A stretch of 64,000 bases of DNA, from the NCBI RefSeq assembly GCF_030373445.1, contig NZ_JAUCYU010000005.1, positions 248,001 through 312,000 on the forward strand, in the 5' to 3' direction. Source of the stretch: Roseovarius sp. (GTDB lineage Bacteria; Pseudomonadota; Alphaproteobacteria; Rhodobacterales; Rhodobacteraceae). Within the stretch, counting starts at the first letter, position 1; every line of letters begins with the position of its first letter. Made by a program: the position numbers and the translations under genes. The notes under the pieces were generated by a model. It saw only the letters and a list, made by a program, of their open reading frames with translations. It searched no databases and was not told the DNA's origin. Below are positions 18,092 through 26,528 of this stretch, piece by piece.

Positions 18092-19741
18092 ATGCTGCGC
18101 GCACTTGATATCCGCGACATCCTGATCATCGACCACCTCGAGCTGGAATTCCGGCCGGGGCTGAACGTGCTGACCGGGGAAACCGGCGCGGGAAAGTCGA
18201 TACTGCTCGATTCCCTCGGCTTCGTGCTGGGCTGGCGCGGCCGGGCCGAGCTGGTGCGGCAGGGAGCCGAGCAGGGCGAGGTGATGGCCGAGTTCGACCT
18301 TGCGCCGGGGCATCCGGCGCGGGCGGTTCTGGCCGAGGCCGGGCTTCCGGAGGACGACACGCTGCTGCTCAGGCGGGTGAACACGCGGGACGGGCGCAAG
18401 ACGGCCTATGTCAACGACCGGCGGTGTTCGGGCGAGGTTCTGCGGCAATTGTCGGACACGCTGGTGGAACTGCACGGGCAGCAGGATGATCGCGGGTTGC
18501 TGAACACTCGCGGCCACCGGGCGCTTCTGGACGATTACGGCGGGCTGGAGGGCCAGCGCGGGGCCGTGCGGCAGGCGTGGCGCGAGATGCGCGAGGCGCG
18601 GGGAGCGCTGGAAGAGGCCGAGGCGGCGCTGGAGAAGGCGCGGGCGGACGAGGATTTCCTGCGCCATGCGGTGGGTGAACTGGACAAGCTGGCGCCGGAG
18701 CCGGGCGAGGAGGAGGAGCTCGACCGCCGCCGCCGGATGATGCAGGCGGCGGAACGGATTCGCGAGGACGTTGCGAAGGCACAGGCGGCACTGGGCAACG
18801 AAGGGGCCGAAGGGGCGGCGGGCGATGCCCTGCGCTGGCTGGAGGGTATATCGGACAGCGCCGAGGGCGAGCTGGACGAGCCGATCGCGGCGATCGGCCG
18901 GGCGATGGTGGAACTGGACGAGGCGGCCTCGGGCGTGGCGAGGTTCCTCGATGCGCTGAGTTTCAACCCGGCGGAGCTGGAAGAGGCCGAGGAGCGGCTG
19001 TTCGCGATCCGGGCGCTGGCGCGGAAGCACGGCGTGATGGCGGATGATCTGGCGGTATTTGCCGATGACCTGCGCAGCCGGCTGAACGCGGTGGAGCAGG
19101 GGGACGCGGATATCGCGGCGTTGCGGAGTGCGGTGAAGACCGCCGAGGCGGCCTATGGCAAGGCGGCGGAGGCGTTGAGCGCGGCGCGCAAGGAGGCGGC
19201 GGCGAGGCTCGACACGGCGATGGGCAACGAGCTGGCACCGCTGAAGATGGAGCGGGCGGCGTTCGAGACGAAGGTCGAACCGGCCGAGCCCGGCCCCGAC
19301 GGGCAGGACGCCGTGACCTTCACGGTCGCCACGAACCCCGGTGCGCCGGCCGGGCCGCTCAACAAGATCGCCTCGGGCGGGGAGTTGAGCCGGTTTCTTC
19401 TGGCGCTCAAGGTCTGCCTGACCGGGGAGGACAGCGCTGTCACGATGATCTTCGACGAGATCGACCGGGGCGTCGGCGGGGCGACGGCGGATGCCGTGGG
19501 CCGGCGGCTGGCACGACTGGCGGAGCAGGGGCAGGTGCTGGTGGTGACGCATTCGCCACAGGTGGCCGCCCGCGCCGCGCATCACTGGCAGGTGGCCAAG
19601 CGGGTGGAAGGCGAGCAGACGCTGTCGACCGTGGCGCCGCTGGCGGGGCCGGCAAGGGTGGACGAGATCGCCCGGATGCTGTCGGGCGACACGGTCACGG
19701 CCGAGGCGCGCGCGGCGGCCGAGGCGCTGATGGCGGGTTAG
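18092..19741 (+). CDS. recN: DNA repair protein RecN
   Basis: RecN (549 residues) is an SMC-like ATPase acting early in double-strand-break repair. Walker A GETGAGKS is at residues 29-36 and HGQQDDRGLLNT follows in the N-terminal ATPase half. A central coiled-coil region (about 160-360) is rich in Glu, Ala and Arg. The C-terminal half holds the ABC signature ASGGELSRFLLALK and Walker B MIFDEIDRGVGGATADAVG, then VLVVTHSPQVAARA. The ligA gene that follows recN in some relatives is absent here. Confidence 0.95.
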   Translation: MLRALDIRDILIIDHLELEFRPGLNVLTGETGAGKSILLDSLGFVLGWRGRAELVRQGAEQGEVMAEFDLAPGHPARAVLAEAGLPEDDTLLLRRVNTRDGRKTAYVNDRRCSGEVLRQLSDTLVELHGQQDDRGLLNTRGHRALLDDYGGLEGQRGAVRQAWREMREARGALEEAEAALEKARADEDFLRHAVGELDKLAPEPGEEEELDRRRRMMQAAERIREDVAKAQAALGNEGAEGAAGDALRWLEGISDSAEGELDEPIAAIGRAMVELDEAASGVARFLDALSFNPAELEEAEERLFAIRALARKHGVMADDLAVFADDLRSRLNAVEQGDADIAALRSAVKTAEAAYGKAAEALSAARKEAAARLDTAMGNELAPLKMERAAFETKVEPAEPGPDGQDAVTFTVATNPGAPAGPLNKIASGGELSRFLLALKVCLTGEDSAVTMIFDEIDRGVGGATADAVGRRLARLAEQGQVLVVTHSPQVAARAAHHWQVAKRVEGEQTLSTVAPLAGPARVDEIARMLSGDTVTAEARAAAEALMAG

Positions 19742-19745
19742 GCCG

Positions 19746-20132
19746 ATGGGCCGGGTCGTATCCGCCGGGGCGGTTTACTTTCTTCTGGTTTTTGCGGCGG
19801 GGTTTGCGCTTGGGACGTTCCGGGTGCTGGTTCTGCTGCCGCGCCTCGGAGAGCTGACAGCGGTGATGCTTGAATTGCCGCTGATGCTGGCGATCTCGTG
19901 GGTCTGCGCGGGATGGCTAGCGGGCCGGTTTCACGTTCCCGGCACGGTGGCGGATCGGCTGATGATGGGCGGCGTGGGATTCGGGCTGCTGATGGTGGCA
20001 GAGTGGATGCTAGCGGTTTTCGTGTTTGACCGCCCGTTGGCCGCGCAACTCGCGCATTACGCGACGTGGCCCGGCGCGATCGGGCTGGCCGGGCAAGTGG
20101 CGTTCGGGGTGATGCCGGTCTTGCGCCGCTAG
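19746..20132 (+). CDS. Predicted integral membrane protein
   Basis: The 128-residue protein has four predicted membrane helices (about residues 5-27, 36-58, 74-95, 105-124) and no motif that I recognise. It starts four bases after the recN stop and so is probably co-transcribed with it. It is convergent with the downstream hydrolase gene. Confidence 0.65.
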   Translation: MGRVVSAGAVYFLLVFAAGFALGTFRVLVLLPRLGELTAVMLELPLMLAISWVCAGWLAGRFHVPGTVADRLMMGGVGFGLLMVAEWMLAVFVFDRPLAAQLAHYATWPGAIGLAGQVAFGVMPVLRR

Positions 20133-20135
20133 GTG

Positions 20136-20918
20136 TCAGGGCCGGGCGAGGTGGCGCTTGAAGAAGGCGATCATCTTTTCCCGGCTGTCTTTCTCTGCCG
20201 CCGGGTTGTTGCCGACGAGATGACCCTGAAAGCGCTGCTCGGGGATCTTCAGGTCGAAGCTGTGCGCGGCGCCGGGGTAGACATGCACGGCATATTCGGC
20301 CCCATTGGCGGTGATCGTGGTGCAATCGTCGGGTGGCACCCAGTCATCGGCCTCTCCGCCGAAGACGATAAGCGGCGTGGTCAGGGTGGCGTTCGATCCC
20401 AGCCGGTTGAAGGCGCCGCACCACGGGTAGAAGGCCGCCAACGCGCGGAACTCCCGCGTGTCGCGCTGTGACAGGCGGATGGTGACGCTGCCGCCGTTTG
20501 ACTGGCCCATGGCGAAGATATTGGCGTTGTCGATTTCCGGGCGGGTTTCGAGATACGCCTTTGCGTCGCGGGCGTCCTGCATCCGGTAGCGGCGGGCGTC
20601 GCCGAGACGCTCGTAGGTCTCGCAGACGTGGCCGCCGCCGATGCCCCTCGGGCCGAAGCTGTCGAGGATGAGGGCGGCGAAGCCTGCGGCGTTGAGCGCC
20701 TCGGCGTGGAGGTCGAGCGCCTGGGCCACCGACGGCTGCAGCCCGCCGCAACCGTGCAGCAGGAGGACGGCGGGGTGCGGGCCGGGGCCGTCGGGCAGGT
20801 GCAGGCTGGCCTCGAGCGTGACGGGGATGCCGTCGCGGCTGGTCTCGGCGGGGAAGGTAACGGGTTCGGCCAGCGCCGGGGTGGCGAGGCAGGCAAGGAG
20901 GGTGAGGAGGCGCAGCAT
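20136..20918 (-). CDS. Exported dienelactone hydrolase-like alpha/beta hydrolase
   Basis: The 260-residue protein has a signal peptide (residues 1-17, ending ALA) and an alpha/beta hydrolase fold. VLLLHGCGG forms the oxyanion loop, GQSNGG carries the predicted nucleophilic Ser, GGEADDWVP the acid and GAAHSFDL the catalytic His. Classic dienelactone hydrolases use Cys in place of Ser, so this is better called a DLH-family esterase of unknown substrate. The signal peptide suggests it acts in the periplasm. Its last codon lies four bases from the convergent membrane protein gene. Confidence 0.82.
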   Translation of the reverse strand: MLRLLTLLACLATPALAEPVTFPAETSRDGIPVTLEASLHLPDGPGPHPAVLLLHGCGGLQPSVAQALDLHAEALNAAGFAALILDSFGPRGIGGGHVCETYERLGDARRYRMQDARDAKAYLETRPEIDNANIFAMGQSNGGSVTIRLSQRDTREFRALAAFYPWCGAFNRLGSNATLTTPLIVFGGEADDWVPPDDCTTITANGAEYAVHVYPGAAHSFDLKIPEQRFQGHLVGNNPAAEKDSREKMIAFFKRHLARP

Positions 20919-20928
20919 GGGGGCGGGC

Positions 20929-22305
20929 TCAGTTGCGGGGTGGCACGAGCTTGCCGGGGTTCATGATGTTGTCGGGGTCGAGCGCGGCCTTGATTGCGCC
21001 CATCACCGGCCACGCGCCGCCATGCTCGCGTTCCATGTAGCCCAGCTTGCCGACGCCGATGCCGTGCTCGCCGGTCGAGGTGCCGCCGAGCGAGAGGGCG
21101 AGATCGACGAGCCGCTTGGAGGCGTCGAGCACGCGCTGTTTCTCGTCGGCGTCGTCGGGGTCGAAGAGCAGGATGGCGTGGAAGTTCCCGTCACCCACGT
21201 GGCCGAGGATGGGGCCTTGGACGTCATGCGCCGCGAGGTCGGCGCGGCAGGTTTCGACCGCCTCGGCCAGCCGCGAGATCGGCACGCAGACATCCGTCAC
21301 CACCGCCCGGCAGCCGGGGCGGGAGGCGATGATGGCGTGATAGGCGTTGTGCCGCATGGTCCAGAGCGCGTTTCGCTCTTCCGGCCTGGTGGCCCAGTCG
21401 AAGCCCGACCCGCCATGCTCTTCCGCGATGGCGCCGAAGGTTTCGGCCTGTTCGGCGACGCCCGCGTCGGAGCCGTGGAATTCCAGCAGCAGGTGCGGCT
21501 TTTCCGGCAGGGTCATGTTGGAATAGGCGTTCACGGCCTTCACGCTGTCGATATCGACCAGCTCGATCCGGGCGACGGGCAGGCCCATCTGGATCGTGTC
21601 CATGACGCAGTTCACCGCCTGGTCCACCTCCGGGAAGGCGCAGACGGCCGAGGAGATGGCCTCGGGCGTGCCCTGCAGGCGCAGGGTGAGCTCGGTGATG
21701 AGGCCCAGCGTGCCCTCGGAGCCCACGAACAGCCCGGTCAGGTCGTAGCCGGCCGAGCTTTTGCGGGCGGCGCTTCCGGTGCGGATGACCTCGCCGGTGG
21801 CGGTGACCACCTCGAGCGCCATGACGTTGTCGCGCATCGTGCCGTAGCGCACCGCCGTGGTGCCGCTGGCGCGTGTCGAGGCCATGCCGCCCAGCGAGGC
21901 GTTGGCACCGGGATCGACCGGGAAGAACAGGCCGGTGGCGCGCAATTCCTCGTTCAGGGCCTGGCGGGTGACGCCGGGCTGGACGCGCACGTGCATGTCT
22001 TCGGGCGAAACTTCGAGAACCTTGTTCATCCGGGAGAAATCGACGCAGACCCCGCCTTCGAACGCCTGTGCCTGGCCCTCCAGCGAGGTGCCGGTGCCCC
22101 AGCCCACCACCGGGCAGCGATGTTCGGCGCAGATCTTCAGGATGCCCGCCACCTCCTCGGTATTGTCGGGATAGGCCACGGCATCGGGGGGCGTGAGGGG
22201 AAAGTAGGTCTCCGATTCGCCGTGCTGAGCCAGTTCACCCTTGGAGCATGTCAGCCGTTGTCCTAATAAGGTGGACAACGCGCCGATCGCAGCCTGGATA
22301 GTCAT
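20929..22305 (-). CDS. FAD-linked oxidase, D-lactate/glycolate dehydrogenase type
   Basis: The 458-residue flavoprotein has an N-terminal PCMH-type FAD domain (PVVGWGTGTSLEGQ, VDPGANASLGGMASTRASGT, YDLTGLFVGSEGTLGLITE) and a C-terminal GlcD-like cap with GHVGDGNFHA and the closing TGEHGIGVGKLGYM and ALDPDNIMNPGK. This pattern fits cytochrome-linked D-lactate dehydrogenases and GlcD. Which 2-hydroxyacid it oxidises is not decidable here. The frame stays open far upstream, but the conserved protein begins at ATG 22305, preceded by GAGAGGG. Confidence 0.88.
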   Translation of the reverse strand: MTIQAAIGALSTLLGQRLTCSKGELAQHGESETYFPLTPPDAVAYPDNTEEVAGILKICAEHRCPVVGWGTGTSLEGQAQAFEGGVCVDFSRMNKVLEVSPEDMHVRVQPGVTRQALNEELRATGLFFPVDPGANASLGGMASTRASGTTAVRYGTMRDNVMALEVVTATGEVIRTGSAARKSSAGYDLTGLFVGSEGTLGLITELTLRLQGTPEAISSAVCAFPEVDQAVNCVMDTIQMGLPVARIELVDIDSVKAVNAYSNMTLPEKPHLLLEFHGSDAGVAEQAETFGAIAEEHGGSGFDWATRPEERNALWTMRHNAYHAIIASRPGCRAVVTDVCVPISRLAEAVETCRADLAAHDVQGPILGHVGDGNFHAILLFDPDDADEKQRVLDASKRLVDLALSLGGTSTGEHGIGVGKLGYMEREHGGAWPVMGAIKAALDPDNIMNPGKLVPPRN

Positions 22306-22392
22306 GCAAATCCCTCTCTCCCGTTCACGTGCCAAACCTAGTCGAAGCGGCACCTGGGGAAAAGCGGGGGCACGCCGGGAATTGCCGGTGGC

Positions 22393-24081
22393 ATGACACA
22401 ATCGTCGCGGCATTTCCTGGGTGGCAAGATCAACGCGGCGGAGCGGGCGGCAAGAAACGGCTGGCGCGTGCTGCTGGACAAGGGGCCCAGCCAGTTCCAG
22501 TTCTGGCTGATCGCACTGGCCATCGGGATCGCGGCCGGCTTCGCGGCGCTTTTGTTCCGGCGCGGGATCGATACGTTGCAAAGCTGGGCGTACAGCGCGC
22601 AAGGCATGGCCTATGTCCACAGCGCGGCGGCGGCCTTGCCGTGGTACTGGGTCATGGCGGTGCCGATCCTTGGCGGGCTGGTGGTGGGCGTCATCCTGCA
22701 CCGGTTCACGCCGGACGGGCGGGTGCGGTCGGTTTCGGACGTGATCGAGGGCGCGGCGTTGCAGGAGGGCCGGGTCGAGGGGCGCGTCGGGCTGGCCTCG
22801 GCGGCGGCATCGATCATCACGCTCGGCACCGGCGGATCGAGCGGGCGGGAAGGGCCGGTGGTGCACCTGGCGGGCGTGATTTCGTCCTGGGTGAGCAACC
22901 GGATCAACGCAGACGGCGTGACCGGACGCGACCTTCTGGGCTGTGCCGTGGCCGCGGCGGTGTCGGCCTCGTTCAACGCGCCGATCGCCGGGGCGCTGTT
23001 CGCGCTGGAGGTGGTGCTCCGGCATTTCGCGCTGCATGCCTTCGCGCCGATCGTCATCGCCTCTGTGGCGGGCACGGTGATCAACCGGCTGGAATTCGGC
23101 GATGTGACCGAGTTCACGCTGCCGGTGGCCAGTGCGCTGGAATTCTACGTGGAACTGCCGGCCTTCCTGATCCTCGGTTTGGTTTGCGGGCTGGTGGCGA
23201 CGGCGCTGATGCATGCGATTCTCTTTGCCGAGGACATGGCGAATTTCGTGCAGATGCGGACGCGGATGCCGCGCTGGCTGCGCCCGGCGGTGTCGGGGGC
23301 GCTGCTGGGGCTGCTGGCGATCTGGTTTCCGCATATCATCGGGGTGGGCTACGAGACGACGTCGCTGGCGCTGACGGGTCAGCTTGTGCTGCACGAGGCG
23401 ATGGTGTTCGCCGTGCTCAAGGTGGTGGCCGTGGCCATCACGCTGGGCGGGCGGATGGGCGGTGGCGTGTTCTCGCCCTCGCTGATGGTGGGGGCGCTGA
23501 CGGGGCTGAGCTTCGGGCTGATCGCGACGGGGCTGTTTCCGGAGGTGTCGGGATCATCGACGCTCTACGCGCTGGCCGGCATGGGGGCGGTGGCCGCCGC
23601 CGTTCTGGGCGCGCCGATCTCGACCACGCTGATCGTGTTCGAGCTGACCGGCGACTGGCAGACCGGGCTGGCGGTGATGGTGGCGGTGTCGATGTCGACG
23701 GCGCTCGGCTCGAACCTCGTGAAGCGGTCCTTTTTCCTGACCCAGCTCGAGCGGCGAGGCGTGCAGGTGGCGGCGGGGCCGCAGGCCTATTTGCTGTCGA
23801 TGTACATGGTGTCGAACGTCATGCGGCCCAAGGGCGCCGAGAAGGCCGCGCCCGAAGAGCGGTGCTGGGAACTGATCGGCGAGGGGGTCTATGTCGATGG
23901 CGGCGCCACGCTGGAGGCGGCGATGGCGGTGTTCGAGCGGACGGCTGTGCCCTTCGTGCCGGTGGTGACGCTGACCAAGGAGGGCGAGCCGCCCGAACTG
24001 CTGGGCGCGCTCTTCCATGTCGATGCGCTCAAGACTTATAACCGCGCGCTGGCGGCGGTGTCGCGGGAGGAGCACAGCTAG
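22393..24081 (+). CDS. ClC-type chloride channel or transporter
   Basis: The 562-residue ClC protein carries the chloride filter motifs GTGGSSGREGP (gating Glu E153) and GGGVFSPSL, and FNAPIAGALFALEVV at 194-208. Its C-terminal extension after about residue 430 looks like a regulatory domain, including FERTAVPFVPVV, reminiscent of a CBS motif. In the E. coli exchanger the residue after the conserved FNAPLAG helix Glu is E203, the internal proton glutamate; here it is V207. This points to passive chloride conduction, by analogy with channel-type ClCs, but is an inference. Confidence 0.88.
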   Translation: MTQSSRHFLGGKINAAERAARNGWRVLLDKGPSQFQFWLIALAIGIAAGFAALLFRRGIDTLQSWAYSAQGMAYVHSAAAALPWYWVMAVPILGGLVVGVILHRFTPDGRVRSVSDVIEGAALQEGRVEGRVGLASAAASIITLGTGGSSGREGPVVHLAGVISSWVSNRINADGVTGRDLLGCAVAAAVSASFNAPIAGALFALEVVLRHFALHAFAPIVIASVAGTVINRLEFGDVTEFTLPVASALEFYVELPAFLILGLVCGLVATALMHAILFAEDMANFVQMRTRMPRWLRPAVSGALLGLLAIWFPHIIGVGYETTSLALTGQLVLHEAMVFAVLKVVAVAITLGGRMGGGVFSPSLMVGALTGLSFGLIATGLFPEVSGSSTLYALAGMGAVAAAVLGAPISTTLIVFELTGDWQTGLAVMVAVSMSTALGSNLVKRSFFLTQLERRGVQVAAGPQAYLLSMYMVSNVMRPKGAEKAAPEERCWELIGEGVYVDGGATLEAAMAVFERTAVPFVPVVTLTKEGEPPELLGALFHVDALKTYNRALAAVSREEHS

Positions 24082-24099
24082 GCGCCGCCCGCTCTGCCC

Positions 24100-24441
24100 T
24101 CAGATTCGTTCGACGGTCACGTTCTCGTTGGCGTAAAAGGCGATGTGGCCCTTGATGCGCTCGACATCCGGTTTCGGGTCTTCGTAGCTCCATGCCGCGT
24201 TCTGGAGTGTCTGGCTTTTCGTGACAATCGAATAGTAGCTGGCGTCGCCCTTGTGCGGGCAGTGGGTCGTGTGGTCGGTCTCGTCGAGGAAGGCCATGGC
24301 GATATCGCCGCGCGGGAAATAGATGATGTCGGGGTGGCCGTCCTCGCTGAGGACCAGCGCGTCGCGGCTTTCCACGAGGATGGCGCCGCCCGCGCGCACG
24401 GTCCATGTGCCTTCGGCCTTGCGGATCTTGATCGTCGTCAT
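24100..24441 (-). CDS. DUF427 domain protein
   Basis: The 113-residue protein has the DUF427 pattern: VRAGGAILVESRDALVLSE, YFPRGDIAMAFLDETDHTTHCPHKGDASYY split over residues about 41-70, and WSYEDPKP. The family is small, cytoplasmic and of unknown biochemical function. A GGAGGGA lies upstream of the ATG. It is a single gene between the convergent ClC gene and aminopeptidase P. Confidence 0.88.
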   Translation of the reverse strand: MTTIKIRKAEGTWTVRAGGAILVESRDALVLSEDGHPDIIYFPRGDIAMAFLDETDHTTHCPHKGDASYYSIVTKSQTLQNAAWSYEDPKPDVERIKGHIAFYANENVTVERI

Positions 24442-24520
24442 GGTTCTTGTCCCTCCCCGGTATGCGTCATGTCTTGCGGTGTCTTACACCGATTTGCCGG
24501 CCCCGTGTGACACCAATGTG

Positions 24521-26320
24521 TCACAGGGGCGCGGTTGCGGCCTCGAGCCAGTCGTGCGCGGGCCCGGTCAGGCGTGGGCCGATCTTGTCGAGGCAGGTGG
24601 CGTGGTAGGCGTTGAGCCAGTCCTTCTCGGCGTCGGTCAGCATGTCCACCTCGATCAGGCGGCGGTCGATGGGCACGAAGCTGATGGTTTCGAAGCACAG
24701 CTTGCCGGTCTGGTCGCCGCCGGGCAGGGGCTCGGCCTCGGTCACGACGACGAGGTTCTCGATGCGGATGCCGAAGGCGCCTTCGCGGTAATAGCCCGGC
24801 TCGTTCGAGACGATCATGCCGGGTTCCAGCGCCACCTCGCCGGCGCGCGACAGGCGCTGCGGGCCTTCGTGCACGCAGAGGTGGACGCCGACGCCGTGAC
24901 CGGTGCCGTGCGCGTAATCCTGGTCGGCCAGCCACAGCGGGTAGCGCGCCAGAACGTCGAGGTCACGCCCCGCCAGCCCCTTGGGCCAGCGCGCGCGGCT
25001 CATGGCGATCATGCCCTGCAGGACGCGGGTGAAGGCCGCGCGCTCCTCGGGCCCTGGCGTGCCCACGGGCAGGGTGCGGGTTATGTCGGTGGTGCCGTCG
25101 ACATATTGTCCGCCGCCGTCGAGCACCAGCAGGTCGCCGTCTTCCAGCGTGCGGTTTGACTTTTCCGTCACCCGGTAATGTGCCAGCGCGCCGTGGGGGC
25201 CGGAGCCGGCGATGGTGTCGAAGCTGATGTCGAGCAATTCGTTCGTGGCGCGTCGCTCGACCTCGAGCTTGGTGACGACGTCGATCTCGGTGATGGTGCC
25301 GGGGGGCTGGTCGTCGTACCAGGCGAGGAACTGGCAGAGCGCCGCGCCGTCGCGGATATGGGCGGTGCGGGTGGCGGCGATCTCGGATTCGGTCTTGCGG
25401 GCCTTGGGCAGGATGCACGGGTCGTCGCCCCAGACGAGCGGCACGCCGGTCTCTTCCAGTTGCCTGGCGACCCACAGCGGCACGCTCGACCGGTCGAGCC
25501 GCACCGGCCCGGTCAGGCTGTTGAGGCCGGGGCCGAAGGCGTTGGTGGGGCGGATCAGCACCTCTTCGCCCAGGTGCGCGCGGACCTCGTCGTTCAGTTT
25601 TTCCGCACCGACATAGAGCGTGAGCTGACCGGTGTCGTGGAGCACGGCAAAGGCATGGGCGACCGGGTTGCGGGGGATGTCACTGCCGCGGATGTTGAGC
25701 AGCCAGGCAATGGAATCGGGCAGGGTGAGCACGGCGGCTTCCTGTCCGGCGTCCTTCAGCCCGGCGGCGAGGCGGGTGCGTTTCTCGCCATGGGTCTCGC
25801 CGGCGAGGTCTTCGGGGTAGACGCGGATGGCGCCCTGCGGCGGGGCGGGGCGGTCGGGCCAGATGCGGTCGATCAGGTTGGCGCAGGGGCGCAGGCGGAT
25901 ATCGCTGCCCGCCAGACCCTTTTCGAGCGCGTCGATCTGTTCCGGGGTGTAGAGCCATGGGTCGAACCCGACCTCGCCGCTATCGAGGTTGTCTTTCAGC
26001 CATTGGGCCGGCTTGACCTCGGGCCAGTCGACGGGGGTGAAATGGGCGGTGTCCACCTGCGTCTTGACCTGCGCCCGGTAGCGCCCGTCGACGAAGACGC
26101 CGGCCTTGTGGGTCAGGGCGATGCAGAACCCGGCCGAGCCGGTGAAGCCCGTGAGCCACGCCAGCCGGTCGTCGCAGGGGGCCACGTATTCGCCCTGATG
26201 CGCATCGGCGCGGGGGACGAGGAAACCGGCCAGTCCTTCGGCCGCCATCGCCTCGCGCAGGGCGGCCAGGCGGGGCGGGCCCTGTTCCGGGCTGGCGGTG
26301 TCTTGGAAGGTCTGGAACAT
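24521..26320 (-). CDS. Xaa-Pro aminopeptidase (M24B family)
   Basis: This 599-residue enzyme has two creatinase-like N-terminal domains (residues about 1-310) and a C-terminal pita-bread metallopeptidase domain. Its dimetal ligands appear in order: D in LLVLDGGGQY, D in GTTDITRT, H in GTGHGVGVHLCVHEGP, E in MIVSNEPGYY and E in GIRIENLVVV. It should remove N-terminal residues that precede proline. The length fits the eukaryote-like long aminopeptidase P subfamily rather than the 440-residue E. coli PepP. Start at ATG 26320. Confidence 0.92.
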   Translation of the reverse strand: MFQTFQDTASPEQGPPRLAALREAMAAEGLAGFLVPRADAHQGEYVAPCDDRLAWLTGFTGSAGFCIALTHKAGVFVDGRYRAQVKTQVDTAHFTPVDWPEVKPAQWLKDNLDSGEVGFDPWLYTPEQIDALEKGLAGSDIRLRPCANLIDRIWPDRPAPPQGAIRVYPEDLAGETHGEKRTRLAAGLKDAGQEAAVLTLPDSIAWLLNIRGSDIPRNPVAHAFAVLHDTGQLTLYVGAEKLNDEVRAHLGEEVLIRPTNAFGPGLNSLTGPVRLDRSSVPLWVARQLEETGVPLVWGDDPCILPKARKTESEIAATRTAHIRDGAALCQFLAWYDDQPPGTITEIDVVTKLEVERRATNELLDISFDTIAGSGPHGALAHYRVTEKSNRTLEDGDLLVLDGGGQYVDGTTDITRTLPVGTPGPEERAAFTRVLQGMIAMSRARWPKGLAGRDLDVLARYPLWLADQDYAHGTGHGVGVHLCVHEGPQRLSRAGEVALEPGMIVSNEPGYYREGAFGIRIENLVVVTEAEPLPGGDQTGKLCFETISFVPIDRRLIEVDMLTDAEKDWLNAYHATCLDKIGPRLTGPAHDWLEAATAPL

Positions 26321-26471
26321 GGTCGGCCCCCGGGCGATTGCGTCAGCTTGACATTGCTAAGGGAGGGGCAGGGCAAGATCAATGCGGTAATCCCCTGCCG
26401 CCACGGCGCACGGAAGGAAAGGTGCGGGATATGAGTATTTCAGGAAAGATGAAGGCGGGCACCGCGCCAGG

Positions 26472-26509
26472 CTTCATCTTGCCCCAAATATTCCCGCCGG
26501 AGGCATCCG
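26472..26509 (-). repeat. Dispersed intergenic repeat, copy 2
   Basis: Read on the minus strand this segment is GGATGCCTCCGGCGGG, an AATATTTGGGG core and AAGATGAAG, nearly identical to 374-409. It lies just 3' of cobT in the cobT-aminopeptidase gap, so both copies sit near gene 3' ends. Confidence 0.75.
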
Positions 26510-26528
26510 ACGGCGCGGCGGGATGCCT

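Noticed and set aside
20929..23394. FAD-oxidase frame extended to 821 codons
   Set aside because: The extra N-terminus runs back through the divergent start of the ClC gene and is low in complexity; the flavoprotein begins at 22305.
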